Positions 46,465-55,008 are shown, counted from the first letter of the stretch. The stretch: 64,000 bases of DNA from Verrucomicrobiota bacterium (GCA_016716505.1 JADJWF010000001.1:620001-684000), one strand, 5' to 3'. A program made the numbers and translations. The notes: generated by a model from the letters alone, not told the origin.

Positions 46465-48801
46465 TCAGGGATTGATCTGCAGACGGAAGAAGGCACCCTC
46501 CGGTGCCGGAGTGGAGAGTCGCAGACGCAGCCGATCCGTGAGACCTTCCGCGCCGATTACCTGCTCGACCGTGCCGCTTGCCGGGAGCCAGTCCCTCAAG
46601 TTGGTCGAGTATTGCAGGCGGTAAGACACGCCGGCGGCGGCGGTGGCGCGATCGAAGTCAATCGTCACCGTGCCCGCGCTTTGGTCATACTGGATTGCAA
46701 GCGAAGATGGCGGGTCGGCCAAAGCGACCACCGGATTCAGCCCGAAGAAAAACTCCGTGCCATTCGGGAGACCGTCGCCGTCGGCGTCAGCGGTGACGGT
46801 TGAGTCATCCCCGGCTAATTGATGGTAATCCGCCCAAGCGGCGTAATTCTTGACCAGGGTCGGATCGAGTTGCTCGACGGCAAGGACCATGCGGTTGGTG
46901 GCCTCGGTGGGCGCGGGCACCGAGCCGCCCGGAGTCAGCTCAAACGGGGTGACGGTGAAAGACACATCGCCAAACGTGTTGGCGAAGGTTTGTGGCGCAG
47001 CTCCTGGATTCTCGATTCGAGAAATGATCCAAAACTCCTCGGTGGCCGAGCTGTGGAACACGTGCGGGCGCAGGAACAGCGTGCGGAATTGCGTGTCCTC
47101 ATGGAAACGCATCATCCCCTCCCAGGGCAGCTTCAGCAGCATAGGCAGATTGATCTTGCCGGCGCCCCAGGGATGGACCGAGCGGGTGTTGCCCAGCACC
47201 GCCAGGCCGTTGCCTGCGTCCGCGAGGTCGAAAAGCTCCTCATCGTTCTTCCCGCCGAAAATGGCGTAGAACTTGACTCCGAACTCGTCGGTCAGGCTCA
47301 TCACCCAGGCGGCTTGATCCGCGCCGAGACCGGTGACACCGCACGCCCACAACGATCCATCAATCCACCGCAGACCGGTAACGGAGTCCCATGGTGTGGT
47401 GCCGCTGTTCGGCAATTCATCCACCCAATCGGGATCCTCGCCCACGACCACATGATCCACGAGTGAGCCGTCCGACTTGAACTTGGCGAACAGGTTGCAC
47501 GGCCGGGACTGCGTCACGATCTTGTGGGCCTGGCCGGCAGCGTAGAGTGATCCGTCAGACGCCTCGACGACAGCGTTGAACTGCAGGCCCCACCGGCTCG
47601 GAAAGGCCCGCGCCCACAGCACCGCGCCGGTTTGGGCATCAATCTTCATCAACAAGCCGGCCGACACCATGTGCTTGAACTGGTTCTCCGAGTCCGGTGT
47701 GCCGACCGGCGGCGGCGGCACGTCGGCGTCAGTGCGGCCGCAGACCAGAACGTGGCCGTCTGCCGTGAGGGTGATGCCGTGGATTTCGTCGTCCTCCGGC
47801 AGATCATACGAGAAGGCCCACAGCAGTGTGCCGTCGTTACGGAGCTTCAAGAGAAACGGATCGCTATTGGGGATCGTGGGCCGGTGGACAATGCCACCGA
47901 CGTAGAGGTTGGTCGGAGTGCCACCAGGCCCATTCGTGCCTTCCGCCGCCATCAGAGTCACTTCGTTGAACGTCTCCGCCGGACGGAAGCTGGAAACCCA
48001 CTTCCGATTGCCGTCAGCATCAAAGCGGCAGACCACCAGATTGTTTCCATCCTTGCCGGCGATGACGAAGTCACCGCCCGGCAAGGCCGCACCCTGCTTC
48101 GCCCCGGTCATGAGGCCGAGGTATTTCATCCAAACCACGTCCCCGTTGGGCGCAAAGCGCGACACCACCGACCCGCTGGCATCGCTGCCCCCGACGATGA
48201 GGTCACCACCCGCCTCCGGAGGGCTGAGGACAAAACCCTGTTCGAAAGGACCGAAGCGGTCCACGGGCTGGAAAACCCGGCCCCAGCGCGCTTCCTGTCC
48301 TGCCACGGGGCGCAGATCGGAGGCGGCGCCGGCGCCCGCCTTCCGAAGCCTGCCGCCGATCAGCGGCCCGCCCGCATCCCGATGAAACAGCTCAAAATGG
48401 TGGAGCGACGCATCGGCATCGGTGACGGTGAATCCGAGTACGTCCATGCTGAAACGGCCGATGAGATCCGCGCCACCATCCACGGACCACCAGGGATTCT
48501 CGAGTGGAGCAAGCCGGAAATCGTTCTGCACCCGGATGCCCAGCGTGGGGCCGCCGTTGAGGATGTGGGCGATGCTGCCTTCGATGCCGAGCCCGACCTC
48601 GGCCCAGACACCGAGCGTGGCCGCCAGATCGTCAAACACCGTGGGATCCGAGATCCGCAAGGGGATGAATTCCTGGATGGGTTCGTAGAAGAAGCCGTCG
48701 TTGGTGCCGTTCATCCGCGCGCGGTCAAAGCCCATTTCCATGCCCACGGTGAAGGCGCTCTGGAGCGGCAACGTGAGCCGGGTGGGCACGCGGGCCTCCA
48801 C
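46465..48801 (-). CDS. 3' part of a frameshifted 1315-residue surface protein (delta-60/PQQ-like propeller)
   Basis: 778 residues in the open frame, starting inside EARVPTRLTLPLQSAFTVGM. It continues with a beta-rich region and then propeller blades of the SBBP/delta-60 type: VCRFDADGNRKWVSSFRP, LLKLRNDGTLLWAFSYD, LLMKIDAQTGAVLWARAF. A type 3-like Asp segment DADGDGLPNGTEFFFGLNP follows, then the shared C-terminal module (YRLQYSTNLRDWLPAS, GAFFRLQIN). The natural upstream sequence (GGVPVSLQPVLS-KAGVEARVPTRL) is in the other frame, in the 48711-50411 ORF. One missing base near 48809 explains the break: with it the joint gene is exactly 1316 codons. Confidence 0.75.
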   Translation of the reverse strand: MEARVPTRLTLPLQSAFTVGMEMGFDRARMNGTNDGFFYEPIQEFIPLRISDPTVFDDLAATLGVWAEVGLGIEGSIAHILNGGPTLGIRVQNDFRLAPLENPWWSVDGGADLIGRFSMDVLGFTVTDADASLHHFELFHRDAGGPLIGGRLRKAGAGAASDLRPVAGQEARWGRVFQPVDRFGPFEQGFVLSPPEAGGDLIVGGSDASGSVVSRFAPNGDVVWMKYLGLMTGAKQGAALPGGDFVIAGKDGNNLVVCRFDADGNRKWVSSFRPAETFNEVTLMAAEGTNGPGGTPTNLYVGGIVHRPTIPNSDPFLLKLRNDGTLLWAFSYDLPEDDEIHGITLTADGHVLVCGRTDADVPPPPVGTPDSENQFKHMVSAGLLMKIDAQTGAVLWARAFPSRWGLQFNAVVEASDGSLYAAGQAHKIVTQSRPCNLFAKFKSDGSLVDHVVVGEDPDWVDELPNSGTTPWDSVTGLRWIDGSLWACGVTGLGADQAAWVMSLTDEFGVKFYAIFGGKNDEELFDLADAGNGLAVLGNTRSVHPWGAGKINLPMLLKLPWEGMMRFHEDTQFRTLFLRPHVFHSSATEEFWIISRIENPGAAPQTFANTFGDVSFTVTPFELTPGGSVPAPTEATNRMVLAVEQLDPTLVKNYAAWADYHQLAGDDSTVTADADGDGLPNGTEFFFGLNPVVALADPPSSLAIQYDQSAGTVTIDFDRATAAAGVSYRLQYSTNLRDWLPASGTVEQVIGAEGLTDRLRLRLSTPAPEGAFFRLQINP

Positions 48802-50411
48802 ACCGGCTTTGAGGAGAGCACCGGCTGCAAGGACACCGGCACGCCACCCACGTTGAAAGTGATGGCGGGGATGTCATCAATGCGGAACAGCTCCTTGCTC
48901 TTTTTCTCCTCGGGTTTGTCTGACGTGTCCTCGCCCGCCTCGCACTCGACCACGACATTCAGCACCGCACCCGCGTCAATGCGCGTGACTGCGCGTTGGA
49001 GCTGGAAGTCGCGGATTTTGACTTCAAACCGCAGGCCGGAGGAACGAAAGAGCAGTTCGCCGCTCAGCTTCACCTTCTCGCTGATGAACGTGTCGTTGAA
49101 ATGCCACGGGATGGCCGCCATGCCTTTGAGGTCTGCCAGGCGCCCATCGTGGGGGGCCTCCTCCTCAATCTCATAAGCCAATCTCTTGCGCTCGAGCTCC
49201 TCTGCATCCGTGTAGGTGTTCTCAATCGTCGGATTGTAGGGATCGCGGAACGGGTTCCCGTAGAAGTCCTTTGAATCTTGCGCGAAGGTGGCGCTGCGCA
49301 GCACGTCCAGCAGCGTCCGCTGCCGCCCGGTCACGCGGACTTCTCCCTCCACTTCCGAGACCGCGGTGACCTCGAAGGGCAGGTAATTGGACAACACCTT
49401 CGGCTCGGACTCGAACGGATTCGCTGAGTTGCCGAGCACCGGCGGTGCCAGCCGGTGGATGGCGGGATCCTCCACCAGCAAATCCCCGGGCTGCAGGGAG
49501 GCGAGCAGTGTCGTCTTGTTGGTGAACACCAGCGTGGTGGCGCCCAGCGGCCCGCTTTCTGCCGGCGGACGCCATGCCTGTGCGGTCGCGTCGTCAATGC
49601 CCGCGGGCGGCAGACTGAACACCCACAACTCAGTGCCGTAGGTTTGGAGGAGTGCGCCGGAAAGTATGTTGCTCCGCACGCTGTCCAGGTCGGTTGGAGC
49701 CACGCTGACATACAGCGCGCCGGTTGGGGTGGCGACGGCGTTGGCGTTCAAGTTGCCGGAGAATGGGATCGCGGCATTGGCGACCTGGTAGGCCACGGTG
49801 CCGGCCGCGGTCAGGAAACTGAGGGTGACTTTGCGCAAGGCCTCGGCAGTGGCATTGCGCACGTCCGCCGCGCACTGGATCAGAATGCGCCCGTCTGCCA
49901 GCACGGTTTCGCCCACGATGCGGATGTTTTCCAGAGGCAGTTGCGATGCTACCGTGACAAAGGCGCCGCTAACCGTTTCCGCGGTGGTGTAGAGCACGGT
50001 GCCGGCCAGAATTTCGGCGCGCGCGGCCGCGAGGTCCCCCGCCGCCACAATGATGCCGATGGTCTCGCTCGAGGTCGCCAGACCATTGACGGCGAGTTCC
50101 AACCCCGCTTCATACGTGTGCGCGATGGCGTTGCCAAAGGTTCGGACCAACCCGGCTTCGATGGCCGAAAGCATGTTCGCGCCGATGTCGGCCCATTGGC
50201 CGGTGTCCAGGTTTCGGAGGTCCGCCGCGACTTCGAGCAGCACGCGCCCATCAGGGAGCGCGGATTCCTGGAGCACCCGGATGTTCTCGGTCACCAGGTC
50301 GCGGGCGGGTTCGAGGAAGGTACCCAGCGAGGGCACCGTGTACTCGGCGGCGAACGCGGGGCGGGGGAGGAAGATAGCCAGGGAGACGACCAGAAAACTC
50401 AGGTGTTTCAT
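48711..50411 (-). CDS. 5' part of the frameshifted 1315-residue surface protein
   Basis: 566 residues in the open frame. Signal peptide MKHLSFLVVSLAIFLPRPAFAAEYTV. Two internally similar segments are visible: LVTENIRVLQESALPDGRVL ... LEVAADLRN (about 38-68) and LENIRIVGETVLADGRILIQ ... CAADVRN (about 160-190), so a duplicated domain is present. A beta-rich region follows (VLSNYLPFEVTAVSEVEGEV, RVTGRQRTLLDVLRSATFAQ). At about residue 530 the frame leaves the natural sequence after NVGGVPVSLQPVLSSK and runs through Arg/Pro/Ala-rich nonsense to a stop. The correct continuation lies in the 46465-48801 frame. See the note there. Confidence 0.75.
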   Translation of the reverse strand: MKHLSFLVVSLAIFLPRPAFAAEYTVPSLGTFLEPARDLVTENIRVLQESALPDGRVLLEVAADLRNLDTGQWADIGANMLSAIEAGLVRTFGNAIAHTYEAGLELAVNGLATSSETIGIIVAAGDLAAARAEILAGTVLYTTAETVSGAFVTVASQLPLENIRIVGETVLADGRILIQCAADVRNATAEALRKVTLSFLTAAGTVAYQVANAAIPFSGNLNANAVATPTGALYVSVAPTDLDSVRSNILSGALLQTYGTELWVFSLPPAGIDDATAQAWRPPAESGPLGATTLVFTNKTTLLASLQPGDLLVEDPAIHRLAPPVLGNSANPFESEPKVLSNYLPFEVTAVSEVEGEVRVTGRQRTLLDVLRSATFAQDSKDFYGNPFRDPYNPTIENTYTDAEELERKRLAYEIEEEAPHDGRLADLKGMAAIPWHFNDTFISEKVKLSGELLFRSSGLRFEVKIRDFQLQRAVTRIDAGAVLNVVVECEAGEDTSDKPEEKKSKELFRIDDIPAITFNVGGVPVSLQPVLSSKPVWRPACPPGSRCRSRAPSPWAWKWALTARG

Positions 50412-50685
50412 AGAGTGTTCGATAAGTTAGTTGTGGCTTGGGCAAAGGCCCACAGCGGCCCGAGTGCAACGAGCACCCGCCAGGCTTTGGACTGCGCCAG
50501 TCCCCTGGCGCTGTGGAACGGCAGACCCGCAGGCGGGCAACCGGAAAGCGGCAGAAGTCTGCCGCACTCCAAGACGCTTCGCGCCGTCGTGCCGTGGCGG
50601 TGACTCGGCCGAGCGCCGCCGTTGGATGCCGGCGAGGGAGTTTGCGGCGGCCTCACAGCCCCTGCTACAGGGACGATCAGCGCGT
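50412..50685. repeat. Dispersed intergenic repeat, copy B (about 50470-50690)
   Basis: Homologous to the element at 44300-44510: GGACTGCGCCAG near the start, then CGGCAGAAGTCTGCCGCACT and CCAAGACGCTTCGCGCCGTC. A related end (TTTGCGGCGGCCTCACAGCC) follows. No gene of its own; the run to 50685 separates the 48711 gene and the S74 gene. Confidence 0.7.
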
Positions 50686-51423
50686 TCATCGGGCAGCTCC
50701 CTTCCCCTGCGCCGCCAGCGTGCGGACCAATTGCTTGAGTTCAGCCAATTCGCCCCGCAGCGCCGCGTTTTCGGCCTCCAGTTTCCTGCTTCTTTCCTCC
50801 AGCTTCTGGTTCAGCCCTTGGATGGCCGCCAGCGCCACGCCGTCGGCGTCCACGGTGGCGATGTGCCGGTCGTCCGCGCCGAGGCCGAAGGCGGCGTGGA
50901 AGTCCTGCGCCATGGGGCCGATGTGCCGTGCGCCCGCGTCGTCCTTGAAGTTCCACTGGCTCACCGGCAGCGCGGCCACTTTCTCCAGGATCTCGGCCGG
51001 GTCCACCGGCTCGAAGTACTCCTTGGCGTTGCGGTCGCTGGTGGGCACGAAGGCCAGGGCGGAGACGTTGCCGGCGGTGTCAATCAGCAGCCGGGTGGCG
51101 CCCAGGCTGAAGTCGGCCAACTGCATCCGGCCGTCGTCCAGGACGTGCCATTGCCAGATCTTGTTGGCGGCCGTGTTGCGGACGGCGATGGCGGCGGCCC
51201 CGCGGCTGTTGAACGGGCCGTTGCCGGCCACCTTGTTCCCGCTGCTGGCAGCGTCCCAGAGGGTGGGTCGGAACTCAGCCGCGCCGCTGTAGGGCGCGCC
51301 GGCGCTGTCCAGGCGCCCTTGGTAGGTGAAGACCGTGGTGCCTTGGGCGTGGGGGGACGGCAGCATGGTGAGGGAAAAGAAGAGCACTGGCACGGAGGCC
51401 AGCCGGAGTAGGCGTTGCAGCAT
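50686..51423 (-). CDS. S74-chaperone surface protein, internally deleted (245 residues)
   Basis: Signal peptide MLQRLLRLASVPVLFFSLTMLPSPHAQ. The leader domain VFTYQGRLDSAGAPYSGAAE ... LWDAASSG matches that of the 42089 gene. The whole head region is absent: it goes straight to NKVAGNGPFNSRGAAA, then the conserved tail IWQWHVLDDGRMQLADFSLG and an S74-type chaperone (PTSDRNAKEYFEPVDPAEIL ... HIGPMAQDF), whose Ser/Lys dyad would lie in SDRNAKE. A C-terminal coiled coil (about 210-240) closes it. S74 domains fold and trimerise phage and surface fibres, then cut themselves off. Without a head it may be an inactive recombination product of the same family. Confidence 0.72.
   Translation of the reverse strand: MLQRLLRLASVPVLFFSLTMLPSPHAQGTTVFTYQGRLDSAGAPYSGAAEFRPTLWDAASSGNKVAGNGPFNSRGAAAIAVRNTAANKIWQWHVLDDGRMQLADFSLGATRLLIDTAGNVSALAFVPTSDRNAKEYFEPVDPAEILEKVAALPVSQWNFKDDAGARHIGPMAQDFHAAFGLGADDRHIATVDADGVALAAIQGLNQKLEERSRKLEAENAALRGELAELKQLVRTLAAQGKGAAR
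51190..51231 (-). repeat. 42-bp exact direct repeat, copy 2
   Basis: Second copy of the repeat at 42164-42205; see that entry. It lies in the S74 gene at the leader/tail junction. Confidence 0.85.
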
Positions 51424-51496
51424 GGGGGGGTCTCGGGTTTCGATTGGTGGTTCGCGACATCGGCCCGTTGCTGCCGAAATCCGTCAGCATCCGGAC

Positions 51497-51518
51497 TTAT
51501 CCCGAAAACCGAAGTTAG
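51497..51518. repeat. IS1380-family left terminal inverted repeat
   Basis: Sequence begins TTATCCCGAAAACCG. Paired with 52990-53011 on the other end; the pair flanks the transposase gene. Confidence 0.6.
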
Positions 51519-51539
51519 GGCTGATTTCTGATCTGAATG

Positions 51540-52910
51540 TCACGCGGAGTTGGGTTGGAGTGTTGTGGGCGGCGTCAACTTCGGCGGAGTTGATCTGGGC
51601 CACTGGAAGATGGCTTCAAGCAGCGGCTTGTGTTTGCTCCAGCCGCCCCACGCGGCGGACAAATGCAGCACCGCCTGATGGCCGCTGCGACCCAGGATGG
51701 CCCCGCCCAGGAACACCGCCGCCCGCAGGGTGGCGGGCTGGCGATAGCGGCTGTTGGGCGTGGCGCTCTGCTGGTAGAGGCTGAGCAGGTTGAAGGCGAA
51801 CAGCACCGCCAGAAAGGCCGCCTCGGTCGCCCAGAAGTTCTGCGTGCAGAAACCGTCGGCCGCCAGATCGTGCTTCAACTCCTCGATCCGTTGCTCAATC
51901 GTGGCCCGGCCGTTGTAGTCCCGCCACAACTCCCGCGGACCTTCCGTGCGGTTGGTGACCCAGAGCCGGAAGGTGTAGCCCGGCACATCAAGGAGCTTGC
52001 GCCCCACCGCCGCCTTGCTCTCGCGCACGCGTTCGCGCACGACCACAAAACGGCGCGGCGCCTGCCACCCCAGCAACTGGGCCGTGAACTCCCCGGTCGC
52101 GTAATGATCATCCACGGCCTGCCAGTCCCGCAGGCCGGCGGCTTTGCGTTTGAGTTGGGGGGTCAGGCGCGCCACCACCAGATACGGCAGTTGGCGCTGC
52201 TCCAGAAAGCGCATCAGCGCGTCTTCAAAGAACCCGCTGTCGGCGCGCACGCAGCGAATGCTCCAGCCGGCGGGCAGCAGGGCCAGTGCTTCACACAGAA
52301 ACGCCACGGCCCCTTTGGCGGCACCGGTGTTGCCGCTGCGCAACCAGCCATGCAACACCAACGGCACCTCGGCCAGCACGGCCACCAGCGGATGATGACT
52401 CTTGCGCCCGGGGCGACGCGGGTTGTAGCCCCTGGCCGCGCCCTGTTGTTGACCGGCGCGTTGGAACACCGTCGAATCCAGATCGAGCGAGCAGCCGCCC
52501 GGCGGACAGGTGACCAGCCCCAGCAGCCAAAGCCACAACGGTCGCCAGAACTGCTGGATCGTGCCTTGGGTGAAGCGGTGAAAGAATCCGCGCACCGTAT
52601 CGGCCCCTGGCCAGCGTGGCAGGCCCAGCAGGCGGTGTAACGCCCGATCCGCCCGGGCCAGTTCGGTGTGCGCAAAACGCCGCGCTCCCGTGATGACCCC
52701 AATGACAAACGCGGTGAAGGTGTGGGCCAGGGGAATGGCGTTGGGGCTGGTCAGTTGCCAGGGCAGGTGCGCCGGCACCTGTTCGGCAAACCCACGCTGT
52801 TGCAGAAAGGCGATGAAGCTGGCCAGTCCGCCGAAGGGGGTTACGGCGCGGGGCGTTTGGGTGAGTTTGACTTTGGCTTTCCCGAAAAGAGGGCTTACCA
52901 CCGGGTGCAT
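51540..52910 (-). CDS. IS1380 family transposase
   Basis: 456 residues of DDE transposase. IS1380 hallmarks are seen: LDLDSTVFQRAGQQQGAARG (first Asp, Asp145, plus the family's DST-x-F), GYNPRRPGRKSHHPLVAVLA (the YNPRxxGRxSHHPL signature), CVRADSGFFEDALMRFLEQR (second Asp, Asp224), YATGEFTAQLLGW, and NGRATIEQRIEELKHDLAAD (catalytic Glu). The full DDE triad appears intact and there are no internal stops, so it may still be active. The ATG at 52910 is followed upstream by an inverted repeat (52911-52921 and 52971-52981). N- and C-terminal lengths are normal for the family (about 450 residues). Confidence 0.95.
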   Translation of the reverse strand: MHPVVSPLFGKAKVKLTQTPRAVTPFGGLASFIAFLQQRGFAEQVPAHLPWQLTSPNAIPLAHTFTAFVIGVITGARRFAHTELARADRALHRLLGLPRWPGADTVRGFFHRFTQGTIQQFWRPLWLWLLGLVTCPPGGCSLDLDSTVFQRAGQQQGAARGYNPRRPGRKSHHPLVAVLAEVPLVLHGWLRSGNTGAAKGAVAFLCEALALLPAGWSIRCVRADSGFFEDALMRFLEQRQLPYLVVARLTPQLKRKAAGLRDWQAVDDHYATGEFTAQLLGWQAPRRFVVVRERVRESKAAVGRKLLDVPGYTFRLWVTNRTEGPRELWRDYNGRATIEQRIEELKHDLAADGFCTQNFWATEAAFLAVLFAFNLLSLYQQSATPNSRYRQPATLRAAVFLGGAILGRSGHQAVLHLSAAWGGWSKHKPLLEAIFQWPRSTPPKLTPPTTLQPNSA

Positions 52911-52981
52911 CGTTCTGTTCCTTCCTGTGACAGGGGTTCTTGGTTCGAACCCACTCTGCCTCAGTTCTCAGGAACAGAACG
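52911..52981. repeat. Inverted repeat upstream of the transposase start
   Basis: CGTTCTGTTCC (52911-52921) and GGAACAGAACG (52971-52981) are perfect complements separated by 49 bp, directly adjacent to the transposase ATG. They could form a stem that hides the ribosome-binding region, a known way for insertion sequences to limit their own expression; that function is inference. Confidence 0.5.
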
Positions 52982-52989
52982 ACCTCTTT

Positions 52990-53011
52990 CTAATCCCGGT
53001 TTTCGGGCTTA
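52990..53011. repeat. IS1380-family right terminal inverted repeat
   Basis: Reads CTAATCCCGGTTTTCGGGCT, the reverse complement of the left end with mismatches; see the element entry. Confidence 0.6.
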
Positions 53012-53118
53012 TTGGCGTCCATAGACGTTCTGACACGGATGTCAAGCCGCTGCCGGAGTCGGCAACGCAGCTCGCGCCACACTCGACGCCCCGCGGCCGA
53101 CCGCCTACCTTGGCCGCG

Positions 53119-54339
53119 ATGAGCGTGACTGCCCCAGCCATCCCCAGCCTGCCGGACGCCCAGGGCCACTTTGGGCCGTTCGGCGGCCGTTACGTGCCTG
53201 AGACCCTCATGTACCCGCTGATGGAACTCGAGGCGGAGTACTTCCAGGCCCAGCAGGACTCCGCCTTCCAGGCCGAATTGAGTTACTACCTTCGCGAGTT
53301 CTGCGGCCGGCCCACGCCGCTATATTTCGCCGAGCGGCTCACTCGCGACTTGGCCGGCGCAAAGATTTACCTCAAGCGCGAGGACTTGCTTCACACCGGC
53401 GCACACAAGATCAACAACGCCCTCGGCCAGGTGCTCCTCGCCCGGCGCATGGGCAAGACGCGCGTGATCGCGGAAACCGGCGCCGGCCAGCACGGTGTGG
53501 CCACCGCCACCGTTGCTGCCATGTTTGGGCTGAAGTGCGTCATCTACATGGGCGCGGTGGATTGTGAGCGGCAGGCGCTCAACGTCTATCGCATGAAGAT
53601 GCTTGGCGCCGAGGTCGTGCCGGTCCATGCGGGGCAGAAGACGCTCAAGGAGGCCGTGAACGAGGCGATGCGTGACTGGGTCACGAACGTCCGCGGCACG
53701 CATTACATCCTCGGCACGGCGTACGGCGCGCACCCGTACCCGGTCATGGTCCGCAACTTCCAGCGCGTCATCGGTGACGAGGCGCGCGCGCAGATTCTGG
53801 AAAAAGAGGGCCGCCTCCCCGACCTGCTGATCGCCTGCGTCGGCGGCGGCTCAAACGCCATCGGCTTGTTCTACCCCTTTCTGGGCGACCCCGCGGTCAG
53901 GATGATCGGCGTCGAGGCGGGCGGGGAGGGCATCCGGCCACAAAAGCACGCGGCGCGATTCCACGGTGGCTCGCTGGGTGTGTTGCAGGGCACCCGCAGC
54001 TACATTCTCCAGGACGAGTACGGCCAGATTCAGCTCACCCACAGCGTGAGCGCCGGCTTGGACTACGCCGCGGTGGGCCCGGAACACGCCTGGCTGCACG
54101 ACCAGGGCCGAGTGGAGTACGGCTACGCCACGGACGACGCGGCGTTGGAGGCCTTCACGCGACTGGCGCGGTTGGAAGGCATCATCCCCGCGCTCGAATC
54201 CGCCCACGCCGTTGCGGAGTGCCTCCGACGCGCCCCGGAGATGTCCAAAGACGCTCTGATCATCGTCAACCTCTCCGGGCGCGGGGACAAGGACGTGGCC
54301 CAAGCGGCCGCCAAACTCAACCTCGCGATGCCGTCGTGA
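53119..54339 (+). CDS. trpB: Tryptophan synthase beta subunit
   Basis: 406 residues. TrpB makes tryptophan from indole and serine with pyridoxal phosphate. Motifs: HFGPFGGRYVPETLMYPL (N-terminus), LLHTGAHKINNALGQVL with the PLP lysine Lys97, RVIAETGAGQHGVATATVAA (the catalytic Glu in AETGAG), ACVGGGSNAIGLFYPF (PLP phosphate loop), GVEAGGEGIRPQKHAARF and AAPEMSKDALIIVNLSGRGDKD. Length and signature match TrpB1. The frame is open back to 52666 but only the ATG at 53119 gives the correct N-terminus. No trpA or other trp genes adjacent. Its promoter must lie just after the insertion sequence end (53012-53118). Confidence 0.97.
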   Translation: MSVTAPAIPSLPDAQGHFGPFGGRYVPETLMYPLMELEAEYFQAQQDSAFQAELSYYLREFCGRPTPLYFAERLTRDLAGAKIYLKREDLLHTGAHKINNALGQVLLARRMGKTRVIAETGAGQHGVATATVAAMFGLKCVIYMGAVDCERQALNVYRMKMLGAEVVPVHAGQKTLKEAVNEAMRDWVTNVRGTHYILGTAYGAHPYPVMVRNFQRVIGDEARAQILEKEGRLPDLLIACVGGGSNAIGLFYPFLGDPAVRMIGVEAGGEGIRPQKHAARFHGGSLGVLQGTRSYILQDEYGQIQLTHSVSAGLDYAAVGPEHAWLHDQGRVEYGYATDDAALEAFTRLARLEGIIPALESAHAVAECLRRAPEMSKDALIIVNLSGRGDKDVAQAAAKLNLAMPS

Positions 54340-54372
54340 GAGGGGAGCGGGGTGGGATTGCAGAGGGGCCGG

Positions 54373-54448
<76 letters not shown>

Positions 54449-54920
54449 AAGCCACCATCGCCAGCGCGCCAGCCTCCGGTTCCTGGTGAATCACCCCGGC
54501 TCGGGGAGCCGGAAGATTCATGCGATGCCCGACTTGATTCCGCCCGGCTCGGAGCCCGGCTCGAACGGCCGGCGTCCGGTCACGGTTGGGACGAGCGGGA
54601 ATTCAGCCCAGCCCGCTGCGCGCACGCCGGAGCAGCGTATGCTCAGGGCAAATCGAACGGCAAGCTTCAAAAACCATCCGCGGAATCGTCGCAGGGCTGC
54701 CATATCTGCTTGCCCGACCTTCCGACCGCACCATAGTCGCGCTGTCAAAGCTCTGGTGCTGGCGGCTCGTTGGCGGGAAGGTTGGAAACCATCGGGAACA
54801 GCGCTCCGCCGTTCCCTCGCCGCCGCAGTGCAAGCCGCTTATGGGCGCAGCGCTCGTGGGCGGCGGGGTGGCCAAGGTTTGCAATCGGCTGCTCCGGAGG
54901 CCGGGATGGGCAGCGAAGGA
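54449..54920. other. Intergenic region between two tRNA genes, 472 bp
   Basis: Between tRNA-Phe and tRNA-Leu. No protein family was recognised in any frame, and no convincing repeat. Regions between tRNAs are frequent insertion sites; nothing here shows an attachment core. Confidence 0.45.
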
Positions 54921-55008
54921 GCCGGGGTGGCGAAATGGCAGACGCAGGGGACTTAAAATCCCCTGGCCAGCAATGGCCGTGCGGGTTCGAGTCCCGCCCT
55001 CGGCACCA
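54921..55008 (+). tRNA. tRNA-Leu (TAA)
   Basis: Plus-strand 88-nt class II tRNA with CCA encoded. It has acceptor GCCGGGG/CCTCGGC, an anticodon loop CTTAAAA between GGGGA and TCCCC (anticodon TAA, Leu), a long variable arm (TGGCCAGCAATGGCCG) typical of Leu, T-arm GCGGG-TTCGAGT-CCCGC. All expected features present. Confidence 0.96.

Larger units (their letters stand above)
51497..53011 (-). mobile_element. IS1380-family insertion sequence
   Basis: One transposase gene flanked by imperfect inverted repeats. The left end (51497-51518) and the reverse complement of the right end (52990-53011) share CCCGAAAACCG and TTAG, 17 of 22 positions by eye. The element is inserted between the S74 gene and trpB. 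Exact ends and the target duplication could not be fixed: CAT lies near both ends (51488-51490 and 53019-53022), but this is weak. Confidence 0.7.

Noticed and set aside
52666..53118. Extended trpB start inside the insertion sequence
   Set aside because: The TrpB family N-terminus fits the ATG at 53119, and the extension is antisense to the transposase.
54486..54956. 156-residue and 178-residue plus-strand frames between the tRNA genes
   Set aside because: They run into tRNA-Leu, lack homologous motifs and look like random high-GC frames.
54921..55008. Integration site (att) at the tRNA-Leu 3' end
   Set aside because: No second copy of the tRNA 3' end and no integrase gene in the window.
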